Assembly: GCA_016705575.1 (NCBI GenBank)
Contig: JADIXX010000001.1
Location: 310,001-374,000 of the forward strand
Reading direction: 5' to 3'
DNA: 64,000 bases
Origin: Candidatus Aalborgicola defluviihabitans
GTDB taxonomy: Bacteria; Pseudomonadota; Gammaproteobacteria; Burkholderiales; Burkholderiaceae_C
In this document: piece by piece, positions 15,909 to 26,851 of the stretch
Position numbering within the stretch: position 1 is the stretch's first letter
Layout of the letters: every line of letters begins with the position of its first letter
Notes under the pieces: generated by a model
The model's input: the letters and a program-made list of their open reading frames with translations, nothing else
Database searches by the model: none
What the model was told of the DNA's origin: nothing
Program-made: the position numbers and the translations under genes

Positions 15909-17410
15909 GGTTGGCCTGCGGCTTTGGTGTTGGGTGCAATGGGGGGCAGAAAGACATCAGGCCTGGGAATGTGGACGGCACAGCTGGCGTCCTGTGGCAA
16001 CGCCAGAGCGTCGGTGGCCGCCGTAATGAAGCGAAACACCACATCGTGCATGCAGCCCAGGCTCATGACGCCATGCCCAGCCTGCGGTACGACGATGTGC
16101 TGCGCTTTGGCACCTAGCGCGGTAGCTACCCGTGCACCGTGGCGTGGCGGTGTGGCCGGGTCGGCCCCACCGCTGAGCAACAGCACCGGGGTCTGTGCCT
16201 TGGGTACTTGGTAGAAATCGGCATCCACCGCACCCCTTGGCCAAAAGCTGCAGACTGCGCGGTACAGATCGGCGTCCGAGGTGCCGAAGTCAGCCCCGAC
16301 CGGCTGTGTGTCTGTGGTCAGTCGCGGCACATCTTCGGTGCAGACCACCGAAAAATGCATGCCCATGGCGAGCCGCAAGGCTTTGGATGACGCCAGTGCC
16401 CCCGATAGACCTAGTAGTCCCTCATAGCGCCCCTGCGCCGCCGCATGGATGGCCGCCGGCAACGCCGCAGCCAGGGCCGGTGCATACAGTGGAGCGCGAA
16501 CCGACTGCAACACCGCACTGCGGGTCAATGTGAAGGTTTCCGGGATGCCAGTCATGGGTTGATTGACGGTCACCGTGCGGGGCAGCCCCGCCAGCAGGCT
16601 CTGCCACTCCTGGCGAAGGGTTGGAAAACGCCGCGCGCAACCACGGCCGGCTTGGGTGTCCTTTTCGCAGGCGGCAAACAAGGCATCCAGCGCGGCCTGG
16701 CCATCGACGGAGAAGCTGGCTGGCAAAACCATGTCGGGTGGCGCCACGCCGTCAAGCACAGTGCGGCGCACGCTGCCAGGGAACTGCCGCTGGTATTCCA
16801 GCGCCGCCCGGGTGCCGTAGGACGCGCCGACCAGGTTCCACTGGGTTACGCCCTGTTGCAGACGCACCGCTTCAAAATCCTGCATGGCCAGCGTGGTGGT
16901 GTAGAAGCGCAGATCCCCATATGGCAATTTTTCGAGACTTTCCTTGCACTGGCGCAGGCGCTTGAGCTGTGCAGCGGGGTCCAGTGCTTCCTGTATTGGC
17001 AGGTGCGATTCATCGGCGCACTGCAGCGGCGCGGATTGACCGGTGCCGCGCTGGTCAATAAACACCAGATCACGCCGGTTGTTGAGTCGCCCCAGGCGCG
17101 ACATTACGCTGGGCGCCACGCTGATGGCGCTTTGACCAGGGCCACCGGCCAGCAACAGCACCGCATCAGGCTGCTTGTTGCGGGCCATGGCGGGCACTAC
17201 GAGGTAGTGCACATCGATTTGCGGGCCATTGGGTCGCGCAGGGTCGAGCGGGCGCTGCACGGTGCCGCATTGCACTTCGTTGGGAATACCCTCGACCCGG
17301 CAGGCCTGCAAGGCCGGTTTGGCTGCCATGGTTGCGGCTGTGGGCAAGAGCAAGCTGACCACTACCGTGGCGATCTGCACCCAGCGGGTTGAACGATGGT
17401 GGTGTGGCAT
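15905..17410 (-). CDS. Secreted S33-family peptidase / alpha-beta hydrolase with TAP-like C-terminus
   Basis: A 501-residue exported hydrolase (signal peptide about 1-30, VVVSLLLPTAATMAA). It resembles tripeptidyl aminopeptidases/proline iminopeptidases: oxyanion region LLAGGPGQSA, nucleophile elbow GASYG, acid in LLSGGADPATPP and base His in VPQAGHGVM, plus a C-terminal TAP-like domain. It probably trims peptides or cleaves esters in the periplasm. Two starts are possible, ATG 17410 (GGGAG upstream, directly before the signal peptide; chosen) and ATG 17443. As first gene of the hydrolase-natA-natB unit it suggests a peptide or toxic-compound processing and export role, which is inference. 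Confidence 0.85.
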   Translation of the reverse strand: MPHHHRSTRWVQIATVVVSLLLPTAATMAAKPALQACRVEGIPNEVQCGTVQRPLDPARPNGPQIDVHYLVVPAMARNKQPDAVLLLAGGPGQSAISVAPSVMSRLGRLNNRRDLVFIDQRGTGQSAPLQCADESHLPIQEALDPAAQLKRLRQCKESLEKLPYGDLRFYTTTLAMQDFEAVRLQQGVTQWNLVGASYGTRAALEYQRQFPGSVRRTVLDGVAPPDMVLPASFSVDGQAALDALFAACEKDTQAGRGCARRFPTLRQEWQSLLAGLPRTVTVNQPMTGIPETFTLTRSAVLQSVRAPLYAPALAAALPAAIHAAAQGRYEGLLGLSGALASSKALRLAMGMHFSVVCTEDVPRLTTDTQPVGADFGTSDADLYRAVCSFWPRGAVDADFYQVPKAQTPVLLLSGGADPATPPRHGARVATALGAKAQHIVVPQAGHGVMSLGCMHDVVFRFITAATDALALPQDASCAVHIPRPDVFLPPIAPNTKAAGQP

Positions 17411-17494
17411 GCGCAGTGTCTCCCTGCTGTGGTGAGGTGGCATCCTACCTCAGCCATTGCGGCAACGGCGCAACCTATTGGCAGGGCATTGGGC

Positions 17495-18883
17495 TCAGCA
17501 TTCCACAATATTCACCGCCAGCCCGCCACGCGCTGTTTCTTTGTACTTGGTTTTCATGTCGGCGCCGGTTTCACGCATGGTCTTGATGACCTTGTCCAGG
17601 CTCACGAAGTGCGAACCATCACCCCGCAGCGCCATGCGTGCCGCGTTGATGGCCTTGACCGAGGCAATGGCGTTGCGTTCAATGCACGGAATCTGCACCA
17701 GCCCACCCACGGGGTCGCAGGTCAGACCCAGGTGGTGTTCCATGCCGATCTCGGCAGCGTTTTCCGCCTGTTCGGGTGTGCCACCCATGACCGCGCACAA
17801 GGCGCCAGCGGCCATGGAACAGGCCACGCCCACCTCGCCCTGGCAACCGACCTCGGCGCCACTGATGCTGGCGTTCTCTTTGTACAGAATGCCGATGGCG
17901 GCGGCGGTGAGCAAAAAGTCGATGACCCCAGCATCGTTAGAACCCGGCACAAAACGCGTGTAGTAGTGCAGCACCGCCGGGATGATTCCCGCCGCGCCAT
18001 TGGTGGGCGCCGTGACCACGCGCCCACCGGCAGCGTTTTCTTCGTTGACGGCCAGGGCGTAGAGGTTGACCCAGTCCAGCACCTGCAGGGGGTCGCGCAG
18101 GGCGGCTTCGGGGTTGTCGCAGAGCGCTAGGTAGAGCGCGTGTGCGCGGCGTTTGACCTTGAAGCCACCGGGCAGCACGCCGTCGGTGGCGCAGCCGCGC
18201 TTGACGCAATCCTGCATTACTTGCCAGATGCGCAGCAGGCCCGCATCGATCTCGGCGTCGCTGCGCCAGTGCTGTTCGTTTTTGCGCATCACCTGCGCGA
18301 TGGACAGGCCATGTTGCTGGGTCAGTTGCAACAAGGCATCACCCGTGGTGAAGGGCAGCGGCAGCACCGTGGCGTCGGGTGCAATCACTTTGTGGCGGCT
18401 GCCGTCGGTAGCCACTTCGTCGCTGACGATAAAGCCGCCGCCCACCGAGTAGTAGACGCGGTTGGCAAGCTCGTTTCCGACTGCGTCCAACGCCACAAAT
18501 CGCATGCCGTTGGCGTGAAACGGCAGGGGTGCGCGCAGAAACTGCAGGTCATCCTTCTCTTGAAAGGCTATGCGGTGGGTGCCGCCCAACACCAATTGCC
18601 GCTCGGCGCGGATGGTGGCCACCAGATCGGCAATGCTGTCCACCGCCACCGTGTCTGGCTCGTGGCCGCACAAGCCCAGCAGCACGGCCACATCACTGGC
18701 GTGGCCCTTGCCAGTGGCGCCCAGTGAGCCATGCAGGGAGCACCGCACGGTGACAGTGCGCTCCAGCAGGCCGCCTTGTTGTAGGCGCAGCACGAACTGG
18801 CGTGCCGCACGCATCGGCCCCACGGTGTGCGAGCTGCTGGGGCCAATGCCAATTTTGAACAAATCAAATACGGATACTGCCAT
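17495..18883 (-). CDS. sdaA: L-serine ammonia-lyase, iron-sulfur type
   Basis: A 462-residue single-chain L-serine dehydratase that deaminates L-serine to pyruvate and ammonia with a [4Fe-4S] cluster. The beta domain is N-terminal (SVFDLFKIGIGPSSSHTVGP, about 3-22). The alpha domain carries the cluster cysteines, including CDPVGGLVQIPC (about 395-406). Length is typical. Its start lies 20 bases inside the end of dadA, so it is the second gene of the riboswitch-preceded dadA-sdaA unit. That fits a pathway in which surplus glycine is turned to serine by glycine cleavage plus GlyA and then to pyruvate. Confidence 0.95.
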   Translation of the reverse strand: MAVSVFDLFKIGIGPSSSHTVGPMRAARQFVLRLQQGGLLERTVTVRCSLHGSLGATGKGHASDVAVLLGLCGHEPDTVAVDSIADLVATIRAERQLVLGGTHRIAFQEKDDLQFLRAPLPFHANGMRFVALDAVGNELANRVYYSVGGGFIVSDEVATDGSRHKVIAPDATVLPLPFTTGDALLQLTQQHGLSIAQVMRKNEQHWRSDAEIDAGLLRIWQVMQDCVKRGCATDGVLPGGFKVKRRAHALYLALCDNPEAALRDPLQVLDWVNLYALAVNEENAAGGRVVTAPTNGAAGIIPAVLHYYTRFVPGSNDAGVIDFLLTAAAIGILYKENASISGAEVGCQGEVGVACSMAAGALCAVMGGTPEQAENAAEIGMEHHLGLTCDPVGGLVQIPCIERNAIASVKAINAARMALRGDGSHFVSLDKVIKTMRETGADMKTKYKETARGGLAVNIVEC

Positions 18884-20144
18884 CGGGTACTCCTTTCAGG
18901 CCGAGTGTGACGGACGGCGCACGCTTTGCAAAGTGCTGCTGCACATGCCCCGCCAATTGGTGTGCCGTGATGGCTGAGAGTGTCCAGCCCAGGTGGCCAT
19001 GCCCTGTGTTGTAGAACACGTTGGCACGGCGACCCTGGCCTACGCGTGGCATCATGGCCGGCAACATCGGGCGCAGCCCGGCCCAAGGCTCGATGCGGCG
19101 CGTGCTCACGCCAGGGAAGCATTGGTTGACCCACTGCACCAGGGGCCGGATACGGTCGGCGCGGATGTCGTGGTCCACACCGTTGAATTCAGCCGTGCCC
19201 GCCACACGGAAGCGGTCTTGCCCCAAGCGGCTGGTGACCAGCTTGGTCTCGTCATCGAGCAGGCTCACCTGGGGTGCCGCTTGCTGGCTCACTTCGTCAG
19301 TCAATTCCACGGTGATGGAATAGCCTTTGACGGGATAGATGTTGAGCCGGTCGCCCAATTGCGCTGCAATGCCACGGCCATGCACACCGGCGCAAACCAC
19401 GATGCTGTCAAAAACGTGGGTTTCGGTTTTCCCTTCGGTTTGCAATGTGATTTGGGCGTTGTCGCCATCGGCCTGGGCGCGCAGTACCTCGCAGCCGTAA
19501 AGAAAATTCACACCCTTGCGTGCGCAGGCCTGCGACAGGCCGTGGGTGAATTTGTGGATGTCGCCGGTGGAGTCGCTCTCGGTGAAGTAGCCACCGTAAT
19601 ACCGGCCCGCCAGTGTGGGTTCTATGGCTTTCATTTCATCCGGTGTCACAGCGCGGCGTTCCAGGCCGCCCGCAGCCAGCATGGTCGAAACCCGCCCAGC
19701 ATGGTCAAAGCCTTTTTTGTCGCGGTAAATGTGCAGAATGCCCTTGCGCACATGGTCAAAGTCAATGCCCTCGGCCTGTGCCCAGCCAAACAGGTGCTCG
19801 CGTGCGGCAATGGCCATGCGGGTGGTGGCCTCGGTGTTGTCGCGGTAGCGGGGAATGGCGGCCACAAACTCGGCCATCCAGCTCAGCTTGTGCCAGGTCG
19901 GCAGGGGGTTCATCAACAGCGGTGCGTCTTTGGTGAACATCCACTTCAAGCCTTTGACCAGGGTACTGGGGTGGGTCCAGACCTCGGCGTTGGAGGCTGA
20001 TAGCTGGCCGCCGTTGGCGTACGACGTTTCCATGCCGGCGTAACGGTTCTTCTCAATCAGGGTGACGCGGTAGCCGGCCTGGGCCAGGGTGTAGGCACTG
20101 GTGACGCCGGTGATGCCGCCGCCGATGATGGCAATGTGTTTCAT
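18864..20144 (-). CDS. dadA: D-amino acid dehydrogenase (FAD, small subunit type)
   Basis: A 426-residue FAD enzyme of the DAO family with N-terminal dinucleotide motif GGGITG (about 7-12) and the DadA-specific KNRYAGMETSYANGGQLS (about 32-49). It oxidatively deaminates D-amino acids to 2-oxo acids, feeding electrons to quinone. The ATG at 20144 was chosen over a start five codons upstream; GAGAGAG lies upstream. It is the first gene after a tandem glycine riboswitch and overlaps sdaA. This regulation raises the possibility that glycine itself, the achiral relative of D-alanine, is a substrate or that the paralog is specialised; that is inference. Confidence 0.92.
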   Translation of the reverse strand: MKHIAIIGGGITGVTSAYTLAQAGYRVTLIEKNRYAGMETSYANGGQLSASNAEVWTHPSTLVKGLKWMFTKDAPLLMNPLPTWHKLSWMAEFVAAIPRYRDNTEATTRMAIAAREHLFGWAQAEGIDFDHVRKGILHIYRDKKGFDHAGRVSTMLAAGGLERRAVTPDEMKAIEPTLAGRYYGGYFTESDSTGDIHKFTHGLSQACARKGVNFLYGCEVLRAQADGDNAQITLQTEGKTETHVFDSIVVCAGVHGRGIAAQLGDRLNIYPVKGYSITVELTDEVSQQAAPQVSLLDDETKLVTSRLGQDRFRVAGTAEFNGVDHDIRADRIRPLVQWVNQCFPGVSTRRIEPWAGLRPMLPAMMPRVGQGRRANVFYNTGHGHLGWTLSAITAHQLAGHVQQHFAKRAPSVTLGLKGVPDGSIRI

Positions 20145-20188
20145 GAAGCACTCTCTCAAAGATTAGTCGCAAACAAAGAAGTCGCCAA

Positions 20189-20207
20189 CCCGCACACCGT
20201 GTGCGGG
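20189..20207 (-). other. Hairpin between glycine riboswitch and dadA
   Basis: CCCGCACACCGTGTGCGGG is a perfect inverted repeat (at least a seven-base stem) lying after the second aptamer and 45 bases before the dadA start. It has no T-run. It may be part of the expression platform, or simply a stabilising leader stem. Confidence 0.45.
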
Positions 20208-20209
20208 CA

Positions 20210-20432
20210 GACGACCCCCTCTGTTTGAGACCTGAGAGATTCGCACCCCACCGGCTGGGCGGGGCGCTTGCTCCTGCGGTGTGCCGGGAGACAAATCCAC
20301 GGCAACTCTTCAGAGTGCAAAGGGAAATAAATCCCTAACCGCAGCGGTCCTTTTGCCTGAGAGTTTCCGGGGTGGTTGCTCCTTCGGCGCTGTGTCTGGG
20401 GTTACCAGCTACAGGCTCTCCCGCTGCGGTGC
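20210..20432 (-). ncRNA. Tandem glycine riboswitch (leader of dadA-sdaA)
   Basis: On the minus strand two glycine aptamers follow each other. Aptamer I (about 20429-20339) has P1 CCGCAGCGG pairing with CCGCTGCGG, then GGGAGAGCC, CGCCGAAGGAGCAA, AAACTCTCAGGCAAAAGGAC. Aptamer II (about 20312-20213) has CGCAGGAGCAA, GCGAATCTCTCAGG and CAGAGG. These are the core-conserved elements of the gcvT-type glycine RNA. The linker between the aptamers is about 25 bases. In proteobacteria such tandem switches usually activate expression on glycine binding. Here the first gene downstream is dadA, 66 bases away. Confidence 0.88.
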
Positions 20433-20515
20433 CAGGTCTAGCCTGGCCAGGGCGGCGGCTGCAAAGCGGTGCCACCCTTGGGGCGCATTGTAGTCCGCCG
20501 CCTGGTGTGGACGTT

Positions 20516-20844
20516 TCAGGGACTATCCGGGTCGGTCATCCGCTGCGGAATGTCGCGCCGGGTATGCAGTACCCGCCACACGTCGATATGGTCTTCGCAC
20601 TCCAGGTAGAACACTAAAAATGGATAGGTGCTCAGCGGCCACGCGCATAAGCCTGCCAAACCCAGTTCATGCCCATAGCGGGGCGAGCCAGTGGCTGCGT
20701 TGCGGCTGAGGTAGGCGTAGGCTTGCTCCAGTGCGTCAATAAACCCCTGGCTGCATCGGTCGCGCCTTGGCTAAGGTAGTGGTCAATGGCCGACTCTGCA
20801 TCCGCGCTGGCTTGTGCGCGGGGGACGACGGATTTGGTCGTCAA
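20516..20844 (-). pseudogene. parE: ParE-family toxin, frameshifted
   Basis: From a TTG start that overlaps the antitoxin stop, the frame reads MTTKSVVPRAQASADAESAI... and then shifts. The rest of a RelE/ParE toxin (IDALEQAYAYLSRN, RYGHELGLAG, VWRVLHTRRDIPQRM) is found in the next frame down to TGA at 20516. The span is 329 bases, one short of 110 codons, so a single base is missing near 20736-20742 (GGGGTTTA). The intact protein would be a normal-length (~109 aa) gyrase-poisoning toxin. The shift may be real inactivation or a sequencing error in the G/T run. Confidence 0.75.
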
Positions 20845-21092
20845 ACCTTGGCACCGGGCTTGGTGCTGCGTGCAACGCGTTGGCGCAGCGCGTCAAAATA
20901 GGCGGTGTGTACCGGCTCGCCCAGCGCGGAGCGTGCGCCCTGCAACAGCAATTGACGTAACTGGCGGCGGTTTTGGTCGGTGCGAATCAGTTCGCGAACA
21001 TATTCTCTGCTGGTGCCGTAACCACGTTCGGTTACCTGTGTATCAACGAAGGACTTGAGGGCCTCTGGCAAAGAAATATTCATGGTGGTCAT
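20841..21092 (-). CDS. parD: ParD/CopG-type antitoxin
   Basis: An 83-residue protein with an N-terminal ribbon-helix-helix DNA-binding segment (MNISLPEALKSFVDTQV) followed by YGTSREYVRELIRTD, the ParD signature, and a C-terminal arm that would wrap the toxin. It neutralises ParE and represses its own operon. The ATG at 21092 precedes a second in-frame ATG at 21083; either may be used. It remains intact although its toxin is frameshifted, the usual order of decay for a toxin-antitoxin pair. Confidence 0.85.
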   Translation of the reverse strand: MTTMNISLPEALKSFVDTQVTERGYGTSREYVRELIRTDQNRRQLRQLLLQGARSALGEPVHTAYFDALRQRVARSTKPGAKV

Positions 21093-21208
21093 GGTGCAAG
21101 AATAACGAATTTGGCAAAATTTGGAAAACACTGTAATCAATCAGGTGGCATGTCCTGCGCGATGACGAGACCTATGCCTTTGCCGCGCACTTGCTCGAAA
21201 ATGCTATT

Positions 21209-21251
21209 TCCGCACGTCTGGAGTGCGCAGGCAGCTATGAAAGTAGTAGCA
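21209..21251 (+). repeat. Interspersed AGCCCTCG repeat, copy C (3' half)
   Basis: Only the right half is preserved: GCAGGCAGCTATGAAA followed by GTAGTAGCACCC. The AGCCCTCG head is missing. It lies in the gene-free part of the accessory patch. Confidence 0.65.
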
Positions 21252-21617
21252 CCCGCTGTTGGGTTGTGCGAAGTTCGCGCCCTGCCGAAAAGCGGTGCTG
21301 GGGCTTGGAGAGAAGCATCGCCTGATTTTTGGTGGATAGCCACTGGGAATGGTCGGTTGTGAAAGTTTAAGGAGCGTCCGGTTTTGGCAATTGCGGTCCT
21401 TCAATCCTGCAAGCCCTTTTTCCGCATCCGACCCAAACCGGACTTAACTTCTCTTTATTCAATCACCCGAAACCGGTCACAGATGACCTGAATCTTGAAA
21501 GCGGGTTTGCTGCGAAAGCCGACGTAGCCAAAAAACTAAAGCATTCACTCAGACTGTCGTCGTTCAACCCAAGTTGTTGAAGATTCGCATTTTGGGCCGG
21601 GCTGGTCTAGCAACCGC

Positions 21618-21645
21618 TTCAAATCGTGGCTTCGCGCGATTTGAA
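21618..21645 (-). terminator. Hairpin directly after the nucleotidyltransferase stop codon
   Basis: A perfect nine-base inverted repeat (TTCAAATCG / CGATTTGAA) with a ten-base loop starts two bases beyond the stop codon. It lacks a T-run, so intrinsic termination would be weak. Its place between a low-GC gene and non-coding DNA made a cassette recombination site worth considering (see rejected items). Confidence 0.4.
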
Positions 21646-21646
21646 C

Positions 21647-22012
21647 TTATTTATTGGGCGTCAGACGCGCCGACATGAAGTGTGTTGCATTGCAGTAAAC
21701 CAAGTGCGACGCTTTGTTAAGTGCCGCATGAATAGTCGGAGATTCTGACCCACAGTAACACTGCAGGTCAACTTTAATGCGAAGTAAAGCCCAGAGTTCA
21801 ACCGTCCAAAGTTCTTGGTATTGCATCCAGTACGAGAGCGAATTTTCGGACTCCTCGTACTTCAGCGATATAGCAATGTCTAGGTCACTCTCAGGTGTGG
21901 CGGTCCCCATGATTTGGCTGCCAAAGAGGTAGACCTGGGCAATCTCAGGCGTAGATTTTGCCCAATTCTTGGCAATCTCTGCAAAGCGACGTACTGCGGC
22001 GCACTCAGTCAC
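21647..22012 (-). CDS. Minimal nucleotidyltransferase (MNT-like)
   Basis: A 121-residue protein with the nucleotidyltransferase motif LFGSQIMG...SDLDIAI (about 30-49: GS then DxD), as in MNT antitoxins of HEPN-MNT pairs and kanamycin-nucleotidyltransferase-like domains. The start is GTG at 22012, overlapping the TGA of a 37-codon upstream frame (GTGA). Base composition is clearly poorer in GC than the surroundings, pointing to acquisition. No HEPN partner is seen, so it may be an orphan, or the upstream mini-protein may be its partner or remnant. Confidence 0.8.
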   Translation of the reverse strand: MTECAAVRRFAEIAKNWAKSTPEIAQVYLFGSQIMGTATPESDLDIAISLKYEESENSLSYWMQYQELWTVELWALLRIKVDLQCYCGSESPTIHAALNKASHLVYCNATHFMSARLTPNK

Positions 22013-22122
22013 TCTGCAATCCAGTAGTCCGACTTCGGATCGCGCATCGTCAGCCTAGCAATCTTGTTCAACTCACTGTAAAAATGCTCGGTCGTCGCGT
22101 TCGGATAGTTGATGCGAATCAT
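22009..22122 (-). CDS. Hypothetical 37-residue protein coupled to the nucleotidyltransferase
   Basis: ATG at 22122 opens a 37-codon frame (MIRINYPNATTEHFYSE..., ending ...DPKSDYWIAE). Its TGA overlaps the GTG start of the nucleotidyltransferase, the arrangement of a two-gene unit. It is too short for automatic calling and resembles no family I know. It could be the tail of a decayed partner gene, since the frame stays open upstream of the ATG. Its reality rests on the overlap and on codon use typical of the neighbouring gene. Confidence 0.45.
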   Translation of the reverse strand: MIRINYPNATTEHFYSELNKIARLTMRDPKSDYWIAE

Positions 22123-22166
22123 CTTTGCACATCGATGGGTATGCTGCTGGCTTGGCTTGAACCCTG

Positions 22167-22667
22167 CTAACAGTCTGAAATAGAAAAGATAAATGCTGCA
22201 AGTGTTTTCCCTGCATAGACAGACTTAAATTCCACCGTGACCCCTTTTTGTAAAAGGGGGCGAAAAATGCGATCAGAGCATGTTTTACTACGGAATCCGG
22301 CGAGAATCTGACGTCGTAAGTCTTCCAACGTCTGCTGAGAATAGTTTTGATATTCTGGCCGGACAACCCATTGATTGCGATAGATCACCTTCATTGGGCC
22401 CTCTTCCATAAAGACCATTACGTCACCAGACGAAGTTAGGGGGATGCCATTTGGATAGCGGCTCGCGTAAGCTTGGCTTGCCTGGTGAATAACCTGCTGC
22501 GGATTGCTGAAATCAATCGCAACTTTTTGAAATACTGGGTCGGACGATGCCGTCCGCATTTTGCTCCAAGCTTCACTTTCATCTTGAGCAAGCGTTGGTC
22601 CACACATTATTCCTATAAAAAGTGCAACGGACCACAATCTACAATTGACAAATAGATTGGTTGTCAC
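22167..22667 (-). CDS. Hypothetical secreted protein
   Basis: A 166-residue protein with a clear signal peptide (LWSVALFIGIMCGPTLAQ, cleavage about residue 27 before DESEAW). The mature part has two cysteines, one in SKTCSDRIF and one as the last residue (ISDC), likely a disulfide. The C-terminal strand pattern VTVEFKSVYAGKTLAAFIFSISDC suggests a small beta domain. No family recognised with confidence. The DNA is AT-richer than the flanks, like the adjacent nucleotidyltransferase gene. Confidence 0.7.
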   Translation of the reverse strand: MTTNLFVNCRLWSVALFIGIMCGPTLAQDESEAWSKMRTASSDPVFQKVAIDFSNPQQVIHQASQAYASRYPNGIPLTSSGDVMVFMEEGPMKVIYRNQWVVRPEYQNYSQQTLEDLRRQILAGFRSKTCSDRIFRPLLQKGVTVEFKSVYAGKTLAAFIFSISDC

Positions 22668-23049
22668 GGAGTCCTCTTTTTCTATATTGATCGATTCGGA
22701 AATGGTTTTTTTCGTTTGAAATAGTATCCCACACTCATCCCTTGCACCCCCCAGACAAGCGTGTTAAGCAGCGCTCAGAATAGCAGGGTAGCGAGATCAG
22801 CTCAAATACACGGCAATATGCCGACCACTTTGCCGGTTCATTGTTCCATTGCTCCACAGAGCTCATGGACCACGCTATTTCTACCAATTGGAGGCGGTTA
22901 GGGGTGCGTATCACTTCGATATTGCCTGCCGGTTAGCCGTCGCTCGTGAGCGGCGGGACCTGGCCCATTGTGTCAGTTCGTTTCGCCAAGCCGAAGGACT
23001 GCTTTCGTAGCATAGAAGTCGAGGCCGGGCTTGAAATGTCCCCGCATCC
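22668..23049. other. Gene-free stretch of ~380 bases
   Basis: I see no gene, tRNA or riboswitch here. Open frames are short and lack ribosome sites or recognisable motifs. The segment links the low-GC genes to the Crp/Fnr remnant and may be an old junction of acquired DNA. Confidence 0.45.
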
Positions 23050-23262
23050 CTACACCGCACGCCCCCGATTAGCCATCTCCATGCGCGCCCGAATGCGCGA
23101 TAACGACACATGGGATATGCCCAGGTAACTTGCCGCGTGGTGGATAGGTATGCGCTCCACGATGGCGCTGTATTCGTTCAGAAACGCGCGGTACCGCTCC
23201 GGTGGGGCCAGCGTCAGCAGGTCGGCTTCGCGCTATGACTGGTTGGCAAACACGTGCGCCAT
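23050..23262 (-). pseudogene. Remnant of a Crp/Fnr-family regulator (C-terminal HTH)
   Basis: In one minus-strand frame the residues READLLTLAPPERYRAFL, then IHHAASYLGISHVSLSRIR and RARMEMANRG up to a TAG form the typical C-terminal helix-turn-helix of Crp/Fnr-like regulators. An in-frame TAG interrupts it just before READLL (after FANQS), another TAG lies further upstream, and the cyclic-nucleotide-binding domain is absent. It is therefore a decayed fragment next to gcvP. Confidence 0.65.
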
Positions 23263-23422
23263 GGCTTCGCTCCACGGCTACGGTGGGCTCCAGGGCCTCG
23301 ATGGTGTAGGGGCTGGGTTGGGCCACCGGGTCGGATCGGATCAGCCGGTCCAACGCGGTGGGTTCGCAAATGGTGCAGGGGCTTTCCATAGGCGTTGTTG
23401 CGCCTGGGCTTAAGCCGTTTGC

Positions 23423-26308
<2,886 letters not shown>

Positions 26309-26385
26309 GGGCGAGGAGCAGTAGTGTTATCGGGGAGGAGGGCAATTTCTCGACGGGCCGCGACCCGCGCAGCGTGGAGGCCAGT

Positions 26386-26754
26386 TCAGGATGCAGAAAA
26401 TGCGGTGTAGCTGGTCTCGTCCATCATGGAATCCAGTTCGGAGACATTGGACAGCTTGACCTTGAAGAACCAGCCTGCGTTCATGGGGTCGGTGTTGGCC
26501 AGGGCCGGGTCGGCGCGCAGGGCTTCGTTCACTTCGGTGATCTCGCCGCTAACCGGCATGTACACATCGGCCGCCGCTTTGACCGACTCCACCACGCCTG
26601 CAATGGCCTTGGCTTCCAGGGTGGCGCCGACTTCGGGCAGGTCAACAAACACCACATCGCCCAGCGCGTCTTGCGCATGGTGCGTGATGCCCACGGTGGC
26701 GATGGCGCCTTCAACTTTGAGCCACTCGTGATCGGGGGTGTACTTAATGGACAT
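26386..26754 (-). CDS. gcvH: Glycine cleavage system H protein
   Basis: A 122-residue lipoyl carrier protein. The lipoylation lysine is K59 in VESVKAAADVYMP, and the N-terminal YTPDHEWL and C-terminal AGWFFKVKL are characteristic. It shuttles the aminomethyl group from GcvP to GcvT. Normal length. It sits between gcvT (97 bases upstream) and gcvP. Confidence 0.97.
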   Translation of the reverse strand: MSIKYTPDHEWLKVEGAIATVGITHHAQDALGDVVFVDLPEVGATLEAKAIAGVVESVKAAADVYMPVSGEITEVNEALRADPALANTDPMNAGWFFKVKLSNVSELDSMMDETSYTAFSAS

Positions 26755-26851
26755 GGAAAACTCCTGAGAAAAATGAAAACAATTAAAAATGGATCAACCG
26801 CAATGCCAGCGCAGACTGTAGCCGCACACCGTGCGACTCGGCCAGCCCTGA

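Larger units (their letters stand above)
21093..21646. other. Gene-free accessory stretch of ~550 bases
   Basis: No convincing gene is seen. It holds a truncated interspersed-repeat copy (21209-21251) and a hairpin just past the nucleotidyltransferase stop (21618-21645). The GC content falls noticeably from about 21,400 onward, as in the neighbouring 21.6-22.7 kb genes, suggesting acquired DNA. One open stretch on the minus strand near 21470-21590 has no start codon and no recognisable similarity. Confidence 0.5.

Noticed and set aside
19985..20030. Weak resemblance to the interspersed repeat in dadA (TGATAGCTG...)
   Set aside because: The bases encode the strongly conserved GGQLSAS motif, which explains the match; the AGCCCTCG head is absent.
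21601..21660. Possible integron attC site at the hairpin after the nucleotidyltransferase
   Set aside because: The stem is perfect, but the outer core sites (GTTRRRY / RYYYAAC) do not pair, and no integrase or cassette array is present.
22700..22960. Possible insertion-sequence end in the gene-free stretch
   Set aside because: No transposase remnant, no matching terminal inverted repeats and no target duplication could be identified.
23263..23389. Possible N-terminal domain of the Crp/Fnr remnant
   Set aside because: An ATG-started frame exists (MESPCTICEPTALD...), but it is out of frame, too short for a cyclic-nucleotide domain and unrecognisable.
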